Below are positions 17,533 through 25,667 of a stretch of DNA of 64,000 bases, piece by piece (the first letter of the stretch is position 1; every line of letters starts with the position of its first letter). The notes beneath the pieces were generated by a model. It made no database searches, was not told where the DNA came from, and saw only the letters and a list, made by a program, of their open reading frames with translations. The DNA is taken from positions 20,715 to 84,714 of the forward strand of contig NZ_VTXI01000020.1 of the NCBI RefSeq assembly GCF_013114545.1. The letters are read 5' to 3'. Origin of the DNA: Vibrio sp. RE86 (lineage in GTDB: Bacteria > Pseudomonadota > Gammaproteobacteria > Enterobacterales > Vibrionaceae). The translations under genes were made by a program, and so were the position numbers.

Positions 17533-18474
17533 TCAATCCAACCCAATATCGTCAATCCGCTTCGCAATCAAACGACTACACTCTTCTTTTACGATGCCTC
17601 TCAGCCATTCTTGGGCTGGAGAATGCTCACAACGCGGATGCCAAATCATTGAGTAATCAAACGGGGTGAACTGGAATGGTAATGGCTTAATGACCAAATC
17701 ATAGCGCTCTGCGACCAAGTAGGCTAAATCAGCAGGAACAGTGATAATGATTGGCATCGTATCAACAATCGCTAGCGCCGCTTCCAAATGATAAGCTCGC
17801 AGTACCATCTTACGTTTAGGTTGATCGACCAGCGCCCCTTCAATTAAAGCTTTAACACCATCACTTATCGCGATCATCGCATGCGGATAATTGAGATAAT
17901 CTTGCAAATTCAATTCACAGTCCGCCAAAGGGTGCTGTTTAGACAATAAGCACAAAACGCCAACTCGACCGAGAATTTCGCTGCGCAGTGGCTCGACAGG
18001 GCCAATCGGACGACAAATTGCAAAGTCTGCGCCTTCGGCTGTCAGTTGATCCGCGAGTCTGTCATGCTGAAGAGGTAAAAAGTTAAAGGAAACATTAGGC
18101 GCTTCTTGGTAAATGCGCGGCAGAGCAAATGGCAAAATAGTTTGCATCGCATAATCTGTAGTGGCGATATTAAATGTCTGATCGCAACTACTCGGCTCAA
18201 ACTCTATGGGTGATAAAAGCTGTCTAAGAGATTCTAAAGGTTCACCGAGAGAACGATCGATTTCGAGCGCTTTTTCTGTAGGGATAAGATGTTGTCCTTG
18301 GCGAGTAAACAAAGGATCGCCAAGCATGTCGCGCAAACGTCCTAGAACCCGGCTCATTGCAGATTGGCTCAGATTCAGGCGATAAGCTGCTTTACTGACA
18401 CTGCACTCTTCAATCAACACTCGCAGAGCCACCAATAAATTTAAGTCGCGACGGTAGATATCTTCTAATTCCAC
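17533..18474 (-). CDS. LysR-family transcriptional regulator
   Basis: A 313-residue regulator with an N-terminal winged HTH (about 10-68: DLNLLVALRVLIEE, then SVSKAAYRLNLSQSAMSRVL) and a C-terminal effector domain starting near residue 95. The start codon is GTG. It lies 64 bases upstream of the cytochrome pair on the same strand. It may regulate that pair, but LysR regulators are more often divergent from their targets, so this is tentative. I do not recognise a named orthologue or ligand. Confidence 0.85.
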   Translation of the reverse strand: MELEDIYRRDLNLLVALRVLIEECSVSKAAYRLNLSQSAMSRVLGRLRDMLGDPLFTRQGQHLIPTEKALEIDRSLGEPLESLRQLLSPIEFEPSSCDQTFNIATTDYAMQTILPFALPRIYQEAPNVSFNFLPLQHDRLADQLTAEGADFAICRPIGPVEPLRSEILGRVGVLCLLSKQHPLADCELNLQDYLNYPHAMIAISDGVKALIEGALVDQPKRKMVLRAYHLEAALAIVDTMPIIITVPADLAYLVAERYDLVIKPLPFQFTPFDYSMIWHPRCEHSPAQEWLRGIVKEECSRLIAKRIDDIGLD

Positions 18475-18525
18475 AATAAGCCACTACATATTGAAAGGGA
18501 TTAAATGGATTGTACCTTTTTCAGG

Positions 18526-18551
18526 CAAAAAAAATCCCGCTTTTCAGCGGG
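18526..18551 (-). terminator. Terminator of the 64-residue membrane protein gene
   Basis: On the minus strand CCCGCT-GAAA-AGCGGG (stem arms 18536-18541 and 18546-18551) is followed by a run of T residues. It supports the small upstream gene as a real transcript. Confidence 0.85.
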
Positions 18552-18626
18552 GAAGCCCAAGAAAACTGGGGATAGTGTCGGAATGTAGTTGAGCGTAGTG
18601 ATAAAAAACGAGTGTAGTTGGAAGTT

Positions 18627-18821
18627 CTACAGTTCGTTCTCTTGTTCTTCAGATGCGCTCGGCCAGCGATGCATCTCAAGCCAAATCCCTACAACCGTCG
18701 CACCCATACCAAGCAATGGCATAAATGATGACGATTCTGCTGGTGAACGAAGTACAAGTGCGCAAAAAGAAATAAAGCACAGCACGGAATAGATTGTTAA
18801 TCGATCTAGAGCTGTTAGCAT
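18627..18821 (-). CDS. Small two-segment membrane protein of unknown function
   Basis: A 64-residue protein starting MLTALDRL with two likely membrane segments (about 7-22 and 29-48) and an acidic C-terminus (SASEEQENEL). The ATG at 18821 has an ideal SD (AAGGAAG), and a terminator lies about 75 bases downstream, so the gene looks genuine. A longer frame extending to 19109 runs antisense through tusA and is rejected. The gene is divergent from tusA. No family is recognised. Confidence 0.7.
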   Translation of the reverse strand: MLTALDRLTIYSVLCFISFCALVLRSPAESSSFMPLLGMGATVVGIWLEMHRWPSASEEQENEL

Positions 18822-18894
18822 ACTTGCTTCCTTGTCATTTGTTACCAACTTGTTAACTAAGTTAAAACAAATTGATCGCTTTGCCAAGGGGTTA

Positions 18895-18922
18895 TTGAAT
18901 ATTTTTTCTTCACTAGTATCAT
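18895..18922 (+). promoter_or_regulatory. Putative tusA promoter
   Basis: TTGAAT (18895-18900), a 16-base spacer and TATCAT (18917-18922) lie 32 bases before the tusA start. Confidence 0.5.
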
Positions 18923-18954
18923 CTAGCTCAAATTGAACCAGTAAAGATATGACC

Positions 18955-19203
18955 ATGACATTCAATCCAGAACAGGCAAACAAAACACTAGAGGCGGAAG
19001 GATTACGCTGCCCAGAGCCAGTGATGATGGTCAGGAAGACAATTCGCAATATGCAGGACGGGGAAATACTGTTAGTAAAGGCAGATGACCCATCAACAAC
19101 TCGCGACATTCCTAGTTTCTGTCGCTTTATGGATCATCAGTTAGTTGGCTCGCAAACTGAAGAGCTACCTTATCAGTATCTGATTAAGAAAGGTTTGGCA
19201 TAA
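18955..19203 (+). CDS. tusA: Sulfur carrier protein TusA
   Basis: TusA accepts persulfide sulfur from IscS and passes it to the TusBCD relay for 2-thiolation of tRNA wobble uridine. The 82-residue protein has the family motif LRCPEPVM with the sulfur-carrying Cys19. The ATG at 18955 gives the family length; an in-frame ATG two codons earlier (18949) is possible. The gene has its own promoter and terminator and is divergent from a small membrane protein gene. Confidence 0.94.
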   Translation: MTFNPEQANKTLEAEGLRCPEPVMMVRKTIRNMQDGEILLVKADDPSTTRDIPSFCRFMDHQLVGSQTEELPYQYLIKKGLA

Positions 19204-19219
19204 AGCCGCTTAACAAAGT

Positions 19220-19249
19220 AAAACGGCAGCCATAGGCTGCCGTTTTTTA
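19220..19249. terminator. Bidirectional terminator after tusA
   Basis: A perfect 12-bp stem (19220-19231 with 19235-19246) closes on a 3-base loop and is followed by T residues. It also touches the 3' end of the convergent minus-strand gene. Confidence 0.92.
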
Positions 19250-19507
19250 TTCATCATATTCTAAAGTGCGTACTTCGCTTTGCAGTTTATTGAGCTGCTT
19301 TTGCATCGCCCGCATTTCTTCATGCATAGGGATGATATGCGCAACTCGAATCCAAGCCTCAACAGTTAACCCCGTGAGGATAAAGGACCCTGCGACTATA
19401 GGCAGCCACATATCAGTCAGCACCATCGCCAAAATGCACAGTACTAAACCGAAGGTGAACAAATAACTCTGACTCTTTGGGGTCATCCCCATGTAACGTG
19501 TAAGCAT
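19247..19507 (-). CDS. Small membrane protein with a C-terminal coiled coil
   Basis: An 86-residue protein with two membrane segments (about 14-31 and 35-52), followed by a charged helical tail likely to form a short coiled coil (MHEEMRAMQKQLNKLQSEVR). The ATG follows a strong SD (GAGAGGG, 8 bases away). The stop lies in the tusA terminator. No family or function is recognised. An imperfect direct repeat upstream (19558-19606) may belong to its promoter. Confidence 0.72.
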   Translation of the reverse strand: MLTRYMGMTPKSQSYLFTFGLVLCILAMVLTDMWLPIVAGSFILTGLTVEAWIRVAHIIPMHEEMRAMQKQLNKLQSEVRTLEYDE

Positions 19508-19557
19508 AAACTTGCCCTCTCGCTATCATTCACACCGTTAAATTAGCATGACAATTG

Positions 19558-19606
19558 TGACACTAATATGTCAGAGATCACGACTTGACACGATATTAAG
19601 TCAGAG
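19558..19606. repeat. Imperfect direct repeat upstream of the 86-residue membrane protein
   Basis: Two copies of a TGACAC...ATAT...GTCAGAG unit (19558-19576 and 19586-19606) lie 28 bases apart, start to start. Each unit has partial dyad symmetry (TGACA and TGTCA in the first copy). They could be regulator sites. Confidence 0.4.
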
Positions 19607-19668
19607 TTTGAACTTGCTCTATTTCATGAACATTTATTGACATTTAACACCATAATCGCAACTTTTGA

Positions 19669-20223
19669 CTACAGCACTGCTGCGCCAATAGCCAGAGCAA
19701 CAAACAATAATGCAGTGACTTTGCGAATCAGCGCCAATGGCATCTTGTCTGCCGATAGTTTGCCAATCAAAACCACAGGAACATTCGCTAAAAGCATACC
19801 AATAGTGGTACCAAGAATGACCATCATTAAGGCATCCGCATACTGCGCTCCGAGAATAGAGGTAGCAATCTGAGTCTTGTCACCAATCTCTGCGACAAAG
19901 AAGGCGATAAAGCTGGCAATGAAAGGGCCCCTGTTAGAGATCTGTTCATCCTCATCCAACTTATCAGGGATTAGCACCCAAGCCGCCATAGCAAGAAAAC
20001 TTACCACCAGCACCCATTTTAAGGTTTCAGGTGTCATGTAGTCGGCCACAACAACACCGAGCCAAGCAGCAAGGGCATGATTGGCAATGGTAGCGAAAAA
20101 GATCGCGGCGATAATAGGAATAGGTTTGCGATAGCGGCTGGCTAGCAGCAAAGAGAGAAGTTGGGTTTTATCACCGATCTCCGCCAGTGCGACGGTCGTG
20201 ATTGAGATTGCTAATACGCTCAA
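19669..20223 (-). CDS. mneA: Manganese exporter MneA (UPF0016/TMEM165-GDT1 family)
   Basis: MneA is an inner-membrane Mn(II) efflux protein; the Vibrio cholerae orthologue lies next to glyQS. The 184-residue protein has six predicted membrane segments in two homologous halves. Each half carries the cation-binding motif AEIGDKTQ (near residues 14 and 116). The start is TTG at 20223, because an in-frame stop lies upstream and no ATG is available. SD AAAGAG (20230-20235) is 6 bases away. A yybP-ykoY Mn(II) riboswitch occupies the 5' leader, so high manganese should raise expression. Confidence 0.93.
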   Translation of the reverse strand: MSVLAISITTVALAEIGDKTQLLSLLLASRYRKPIPIIAAIFFATIANHALAAWLGVVVADYMTPETLKWVLVVSFLAMAAWVLIPDKLDEDEQISNRGPFIASFIAFFVAEIGDKTQIATSILGAQYADALMMVILGTTIGMLLANVPVVLIGKLSADKMPLALIRKVTALLFVALAIGAAVL

Positions 20224-20341
20224 GACATGCTCTTTAGGGTGGGATTAATTATTTTAACCGTAGACAAACCTCACGCCCCACCCCGGTTCATGATGATCTG
20301 TCTAAGGTCTTGCTAAACCACATCGGCCTATTATTGTTGTG

Positions 20342-20450
20342 CGCCGATATTGGGTCTCGAATGCCATGATGATTTTGCATCAATTATGTTGACAGACGAA
20401 CCGACTATCCCAGTGTTGATAACTCGGTAAGCTACTCCCCAAAGACGGCG
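20342..20450 (-). ncRNA. yybP-ykoY manganese riboswitch upstream of mneA
   Basis: On the minus strand the leader has the two hallmark blocks of this class: GGGGAGTAGC near its 5' end (20431-20440) and GGCATTCGAGACCC near its 3' end. A closing P1 helix can form between CGCCG (20446-20450) and CGGCG (20342-20346). The class binds Mn(II). The 3' P1 strand can instead pair as ATCGGC/GCCGAT with 20322-20327, giving a mutually exclusive hairpin. A GGGTGGG/CCCACCC stem (20277-20283 with 20237-20243) ends one base from the mneA SD, suggesting translational control. Confidence 0.92.
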
Positions 20451-20452
20451 TG

Positions 20453-20481
20453 ATTTTATCCACCTCACTACCAATTCTCAA
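20453..20481 (-). promoter_or_regulatory. mneA promoter
   Basis: On the minus strand TTGAGA (20476-20481), a 17-base spacer and TAAAAT (20453-20458) place the transcript start at about 20446, right at the first riboswitch helix. Confidence 0.7.
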
Positions 20482-20663
20482 CCTTCAAACTACAAATAAT
20501 CTCCCTTTTAATGGAAATCGGTTAGGTAAGTCGGAAAAATTCCACTAAAGGGGATTTTCGGCTACCAATTAATCAAGATTAGCGCTACTCCCATGCCAAA
20601 TATCTGGGTATACTTGATTGTTATTTTTTCTCTATTTTAGACACAAGAATCGCGCGAATTACT

Positions 20664-21584
20664 ATGCAAAAATACGATATCAAAACCTTCCAGGGAATGA
20701 TCCTCGCGCTGCAGGATTACTGGGCACAAAACGGTTGTACCATTGTTCAACCTCTAGATATGGAAGTAGGTGCGGGCACCTCTCACCCAATGACATGTCT
20801 ACGTGCACTTGGCCCAGAGCCAATGTCGACAGCTTACGTTCAACCTTCACGTCGTCCTACCGATGGCCGTTACGGTGAAAACCCGAACCGTCTGCAGCAC
20901 TATTATCAATTCCAAGTAGCTCTAAAACCATCTCCAGATAATATTCAGGAGTTGTACTTAGGCTCACTTGAAGTTCTTGGTATCGACCCGCTAGTACACG
21001 ACATTCGTTTCGTAGAAGATAACTGGGAAAACCCAACGCTAGGCGCATGGGGTCTTGGTTGGGAAGTATGGCTAAACGGCATGGAAGTAACTCAGTTTAC
21101 TTACTTCCAGCAAGTTGGTGGCCTTGAGTGTAAGCCTGTGACTGGTGAGATCACTTACGGTATCGAGCGTCTAGCAATGTACATCCAAGAAGTAGACTCT
21201 GTTTACGACCTAGTATGGAACGTGGCACCAGATGGCAGCAACGTAACTTACGGTGATATCTTCCACCAAAACGAGGTTGAGCAATCGACTTACAACTTCG
21301 AGCACGCTGACGTAGATTTCCTATTTACCTTCTTCGACCAGTGCGAGAAAGAGTGTAAAGAGCTACTTGAGCTTGAGAAGCCACTTCCGCTTCCAGCTTA
21401 CGAGCGCATTCTTAAAGCTGGCCACGCATTCAACATCCTTGATGCACGTAAAGCTATCTCTGTAACAGAGCGCCAACGTTACATCCTTCGTATCCGCAAC
21501 CTGACGAAATCAGTTGCTGAAGCGTACTACGCATCACGTGAAGCTCTTGGCTTCCCAATGTGCCGTAAGGAAGAGGAGAAGTAA
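20664..21584 (+). CDS. glyQ: Glycyl-tRNA synthetase alpha subunit
   Basis: GlyQ is the catalytic class II core of the bacterial alpha2-beta2 glycyl-tRNA synthetase. The 306-residue protein shows the typical N-terminus (TFQGMILALQDYWAQNGC), and the blocks PSRRPTDGRYGENPNRLQHY and TYGIERLAMY. It precedes glyS by two bases. About 200 bases upstream, between the riboswitch promoter and the ATG, must hold its promoter, but I do not see an obvious consensus there. Confidence 0.96.
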   Translation: MQKYDIKTFQGMILALQDYWAQNGCTIVQPLDMEVGAGTSHPMTCLRALGPEPMSTAYVQPSRRPTDGRYGENPNRLQHYYQFQVALKPSPDNIQELYLGSLEVLGIDPLVHDIRFVEDNWENPTLGAWGLGWEVWLNGMEVTQFTYFQQVGGLECKPVTGEITYGIERLAMYIQEVDSVYDLVWNVAPDGSNVTYGDIFHQNEVEQSTYNFEHADVDFLFTFFDQCEKECKELLELEKPLPLPAYERILKAGHAFNILDARKAISVTERQRYILRIRNLTKSVAEAYYASREALGFPMCRKEEEK

Positions 21585-21586
21585 TC

Positions 21587-23653
21587 ATGGCTAAAGAATT
21601 TCTAATTGAACTGGGTACTGAAGAGCTACCACCAACGCAGCTTCGCACTCTAGCAGAAGCTTTCGCTGCAAACTTCGAAGCAGAGCTTAAAGGCGCAGAC
21701 CTAGCACACGAAGGTGTGAAATGGTACGCGGCTCCTCGTCGTCTAGCACTTAAGGTTGCTGGTCTTGCTGAAGGTCAAGCTGACAAAGTGGTTGAGAAGC
21801 GTGGTCCTGCAGTTTCTGTGGCATTCGATGCTGACGGTAACGCTACTAAAGCCGCTCAAGGTTGGGCTCGTGGTAACGGCATCACTGTTGAGCAAGCTGA
21901 CCGCCTAGTAACAGACAAAGGCGAATGGCTTCTTTTCAAACAAGAAGTAAAAGGCCAAGCAACGACTGAAATCGTTGTTGAGCTAGCAGCAAAAGCACTG
22001 GGTAACCTACCAATCGCTAAGCCAATGCGTTGGGGCAACAAGACGACTCAGTTCATTCGTCCAGTTAAGACGCTAACTATGCTGATGGGCTCTGACCTTA
22101 TCGAAGGCGAGATCCTAGGCGTAGCCTCTGACCGCACTATCCGTGGTCACCGCTTCATGGGTGAGCAAGAGTTCACTATCGATTCTGCAGAGCAATACCC
22201 AGCGATCCTAGAAGAACGCGGTAAAGTAATGGCAGATTACGAAGCGCGTAAAGCTATCATCCTTGCTGACTCGCAAAAAGCGGCAGCAGCGGTTGGCGGT
22301 AAAGCTGACCTAGAAGATGATCTTGTTGAAGAAGTAACGTCTCTGGTTGAGTGGCCAGTCGTTCTTACTGCGAAGTTTGAAGAAGAGTTCCTAAAGGTTC
22401 CTTCTGAAGCGCTAGTTTACACCATGAAAGGTGACCAGAAGTACTTCCCTGTTTACGATGACAACAAGAAGCTACTACCTAACTTCATCTTTGTTTCTAA
22501 CATCGAATCTAAAGAGCCTCGCTACGTAATCGAAGGTAACGAGAAAGTTGTACGCCCACGTCTAGCGGATGCGGAATTCTTCTTTAATACTGACCGTAAG
22601 CGCCCTCTAATCGACCGTCTACCTGAGCTAGAGCAAGCTATCTTCCAAAAGCAGCTTGGTACTATCAAAGACAAGACTGACCGTATTACTGAGCTTGCTG
22701 GCTACATCGCTGAGCAAATCGATGCTGACGTTGAAAAGTCTAAGCGTGCTGGTCTTCTAGCGAAGTGTGACCTAATGACATCAATGGTATTTGAATTTAC
22801 AGATACTCAAGGTGTAATGGGCATGCACTACGCAACTCACGATGGTGAAGACGAGCAGGTAGCACTGGCACTTTACGAGCAGTACATGCCTCGTTTCGCA
22901 GGTGACGATCTACCAAGCACTGGCATTTCTTCTGCTGTTGCTATGGCTGACAAGCTAGACACGATTGTTGGTATCTTCGGTATTGGTCAAGCACCTAAGG
23001 GTTCTGACCCATTCGCACTTCGTCGTGCATCTCTAGGTGTACTACGTATCATCGTAGAAAACGGCTACAGCCTAGACCTAACTGACCTAATTGCAAAAGC
23101 TCAGTCTCTATTTGGCGATAAGCTTACAAATGCGAACGTTGCAAACGACGTTATCGACTTCATGCTTGGTCGTTTCAATGCATGGTACAAAGACGAAGGC
23201 TTCAGCGTGGATATCATCCAAGCTGTACTGGCTAACCGTCCGACTAAACCAGCAGACTTCGACCAGCGTGTTAAAGCTGTATCTCACTTCCGTGAGCTAG
23301 AAGCAGCAGAAGCACTAGCGGCAGCGAACAAGCGTGTAGGTAACATCCTAGCGAAATTCGACGGCGAACTTGCAGCAGACATCGACCTTGCGCTTCTACA
23401 AGAAGATGCGGAGAAGACGCTAGCAGAAAGTGTTGAAGTGATGACTGAAGCATTAGAGCCAGCGTTTGCAACAGGTAACTACCAAGAAGCACTAAGCAAG
23501 CTAGCTGACCTACGTGAGCCAGTCGATGCATTCTTCGATAACGTAATGGTTATGGCTGACGACGAAGCTCTGAAAAAGAACCGTCTAACGCTACTGAACA
23601 ACCTGCGTAACCTATTCCTGCAGATTGCGGACATCTCTTTACTGCAGAAGTAA
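21587..23653 (+). CDS. glyS: Glycyl-tRNA synthetase beta subunit
   Basis: GlyS is the 688-residue tRNA-binding subunit of the heterotetrameric enzyme. The start is typical (EFLIELGTEELPP); the central part has the HD-like region and the C-terminal part the anticodon-binding domain. It begins two bases after the glyQ stop with the SD GAGGAG, so the pair is a tight operon. Codon use is strongly biased, as expected for a highly expressed gene. Confidence 0.96.
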   Translation: MAKEFLIELGTEELPPTQLRTLAEAFAANFEAELKGADLAHEGVKWYAAPRRLALKVAGLAEGQADKVVEKRGPAVSVAFDADGNATKAAQGWARGNGITVEQADRLVTDKGEWLLFKQEVKGQATTEIVVELAAKALGNLPIAKPMRWGNKTTQFIRPVKTLTMLMGSDLIEGEILGVASDRTIRGHRFMGEQEFTIDSAEQYPAILEERGKVMADYEARKAIILADSQKAAAAVGGKADLEDDLVEEVTSLVEWPVVLTAKFEEEFLKVPSEALVYTMKGDQKYFPVYDDNKKLLPNFIFVSNIESKEPRYVIEGNEKVVRPRLADAEFFFNTDRKRPLIDRLPELEQAIFQKQLGTIKDKTDRITELAGYIAEQIDADVEKSKRAGLLAKCDLMTSMVFEFTDTQGVMGMHYATHDGEDEQVALALYEQYMPRFAGDDLPSTGISSAVAMADKLDTIVGIFGIGQAPKGSDPFALRRASLGVLRIIVENGYSLDLTDLIAKAQSLFGDKLTNANVANDVIDFMLGRFNAWYKDEGFSVDIIQAVLANRPTKPADFDQRVKAVSHFRELEAAEALAAANKRVGNILAKFDGELAADIDLALLQEDAEKTLAESVEVMTEALEPAFATGNYQEALSKLADLREPVDAFFDNVMVMADDEALKKNRLTLLNNLRNLFLQIADISLLQK

Positions 23654-23685
23654 GCTTTTTAACCTTACTTTAAATAAGAGAACTC

Positions 23686-23715
23686 AAGCCCAACTCCTCG
23701 GAGTTGGGCTTTTCT
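23686..23715 (+). terminator. Terminator of glyQS
   Basis: An 11-bp stem (23686-23696 with 23701-23711) closes on a CTCG loop and is followed by T residues. Confidence 0.92.
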
Positions 23716-23858
23716 TTACCCCGAACTCAAATTGCCCCAATTTAGTGCTTTTCGTCGTTTAGCCATTGATGTATGTTCGAGGATTACTCTATTGGTCAGC
23801 TACGCACTGATCGTCGAAATATAAAGCAATGACAATAATGAATTAGGTATCGCTCGTA

Positions 23859-25109
23859 ATGCAGTTCTCAAAGTTTGGTGAAAAGTTTAATCAGTACTCA
23901 GGTATCACACAGTTAATGGATGACTTAAATGATGGTCTACGCACTCCAGGTGCCATCATGCTCGGCGGCGGTAACCCTGCGGCCATTCCTGCCATGCTCG
24001 ACTACTTTCAACAAACCAGTGAAGAGATGCTCGCGAGCGGAGAACTCATTGCCGCAATGGCCAATTACGATGGTCCTCAAGGTAAAGATGCGTTTGTTAA
24101 AGCGTTGGCTGCCCTGCTTAAAGAGACTTACGGTTGGGATATTTCAGAAAAGAACATCAGCCTGACGAATGGTAGCCAAAGTGGTTTCTTCTACCTGTTT
24201 AACCTGCTCGCAGGAAAACAGACTGACGGTTCACACAAAAAAATTCTATTACCTATCGCACCGGAATACATTGGTTACGGCGACGCAGGTGTAGATAAAG
24301 ATATCTTTGTCTCTTATCACCCAGAAATTGAACTACTAGATAATGGCCTGTTCAAGTATCACGTCGATTTTGAACAACTCAAGGTTGATGAGTCTGTTGC
24401 CGCGATCTGTGCGTCTCGCCCAACCAATCCAACAGGCAACGTGTTGACAGACGAAGAGATCCACAAGCTTGATAAGCTGGCACGAGAGAACAATATCCCG
24501 CTCATCATCGATAATGCCTACGGCTTGCCGTTTCCAAATATCATCTTTGAAGACGTAGAACCATTCTGGAATGAAAACACCATTCTATGTATGAGCCTAT
24601 CTAAGCTAGGCTTACCCGGTGTGCGTTGTGGCATTGTGATTGCGAGTGAAGAGATCACCCAAGCAATGACCAATATGAATGGCATTATCAGCTTAGCACC
24701 AGGCAGCTTAGGCCCGGCCATCGCCAATCGTATGATTGAAAAAGGTGACTTGCTCAAACTGAGCTCAGAGGTGATCAAACCTTTCTATAAACAGAAATCA
24801 CAACGTGCCGTTCAACTACTGCAAGAAGCGATTACTGATGAACGTTTCCGCATCCATAAACCAGAGGGCGCTATCTTTCTTTGGTTATGGTTTGATGAAC
24901 TGCCGATTACCACTATGGAACTCTATGCACGCTTGAAAGCACGAGGAGTGTTGATTGTTCCAGGAGAGTATTTCTTTATCGGCCAAGAAGATGACTGGGA
25001 ACACGCTCATCAATGCTTACGTATGAACTATGTGCAAGATGATGAGATGATGCAGAAAGGCATCAAGATTATTGCTGAAGAAGTAGAAAAAGCTTACCAA
25101 GACTGCTAA
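23859..25109 (+). CDS. avtA: Valine-pyruvate aminotransferase
   Basis: AvtA is a fold-type I PLP transaminase exchanging amino groups between valine or 2-oxoisovalerate and alanine or pyruvate. The 416-residue protein begins with the family signature (MQFSKFGEKFNQYSGITQLM). The catalytic lysine is in MSLSKLGLPGVRCG. NAYGLPFP supplies the PLP-contacting region. It is monocistronic and functionally complements the ilv operon upstream. Confidence 0.94.
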   Translation: MQFSKFGEKFNQYSGITQLMDDLNDGLRTPGAIMLGGGNPAAIPAMLDYFQQTSEEMLASGELIAAMANYDGPQGKDAFVKALAALLKETYGWDISEKNISLTNGSQSGFFYLFNLLAGKQTDGSHKKILLPIAPEYIGYGDAGVDKDIFVSYHPEIELLDNGLFKYHVDFEQLKVDESVAAICASRPTNPTGNVLTDEEIHKLDKLARENNIPLIIDNAYGLPFPNIIFEDVEPFWNENTILCMSLSKLGLPGVRCGIVIASEEITQAMTNMNGIISLAPGSLGPAIANRMIEKGDLLKLSSEVIKPFYKQKSQRAVQLLQEAITDERFRIHKPEGAIFLWLWFDELPITTMELYARLKARGVLIVPGEYFFIGQEDDWEHAHQCLRMNYVQDDEMMQKGIKIIAEEVEKAYQDC

Positions 25110-25111
25110 TG

Positions 25112-25143
25112 ACAAAGCCCAGAATCGCTATTCTGGGCATTTG
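25112..25143. terminator. Terminator after avtA
   Basis: A 9-bp stem GCCCAGAAT/ATTCTGGGC (25117-25125 with 25130-25138) lies just after the avtA stop and next to the convergent lipoprotein gene. Confidence 0.82.
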
Positions 25144-25144
25144 T

Positions 25145-25534
25145 TTAGATTGTTGGTAATGTTTCACATTGATAGAAGGTTGCCTCAACAGAATTCGAAC
25201 GTCCATAAACTCCACCAAAGGTGCTCGTCGAACTAAAGTCACGTTCAATATAATTGGCTTGGACAGCGGCAGCAGCATCGGCAAAATTTTTATTAATAAG
25301 TGTTTCGGCTTCTGCTTGATTAGGGCCTAGTTCCAGAACTCCCATAATACTCTGCATATTGGGGTTGAAAGCAGTGAGACCTTTTTCTACACAGTTGTAT
25401 ACCGCTTCTGGTTCAGAGTAAGCAATTCGGATAATGTCACCCGACGACGCTGTTACATCGCTTGCTAGTGGTGCAACCAAGCTAGAACATCCCGTTAAAG
25501 CTACAAGGCCTGAAGCTAATAATACCTTTTTCAT
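25145..25534 (-). CDS. Small lipoprotein of unknown function
   Basis: A 129-residue protein with a lipoprotein signal peptide and lipobox LTGC (Cys16), followed by CSSLVAPLASD. Residues after the lipidated cysteine are Ser-Ser, so outer-membrane sorting is expected. Two further cysteines (YNCVEKG and the C-terminal YQCETL) could form a disulfide. The SD AAGGAG precedes the ATG. It is convergent with avtA. I recognise no family; a DUF-type Vibrio lipoprotein is likely. Confidence 0.75.
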   Translation of the reverse strand: MKKVLLASGLVALTGCSSLVAPLASDVTASSGDIIRIAYSEPEAVYNCVEKGLTAFNPNMQSIMGVLELGPNQAEAETLINKNFADAAAAVQANYIERDFSSTSTFGGVYGRSNSVEATFYQCETLPTI

Positions 25535-25593
25535 ATTAAGACTCCTTCATTAAACATACAGAACAGCATACTTAAAATAACAAGAAGTACAAA

Positions 25594-25623
25594 CAAAAAA
25601 AGAGCACCTTGATGGTGCTCTTT
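25594..25623 (-). terminator. Terminator of ibpA
   Basis: A 10-bp stem AAAGAGCACC/GGTGCTCTTT (25599-25608 with 25614-25623) is followed on the minus strand by a run of T residues. Confidence 0.9.
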
Positions 25624-25667
25624 CACTTTTCTTCCCGGCATATACGGCTAGTTAAAGCCTGTGGTCA

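Noticed and set aside
18627..19109. 160-codon version of the small membrane protein
   Set aside because: The N-terminal extension is antisense to tusA. The ATG at 18821 has an ideal SD and gives a sensible membrane protein.
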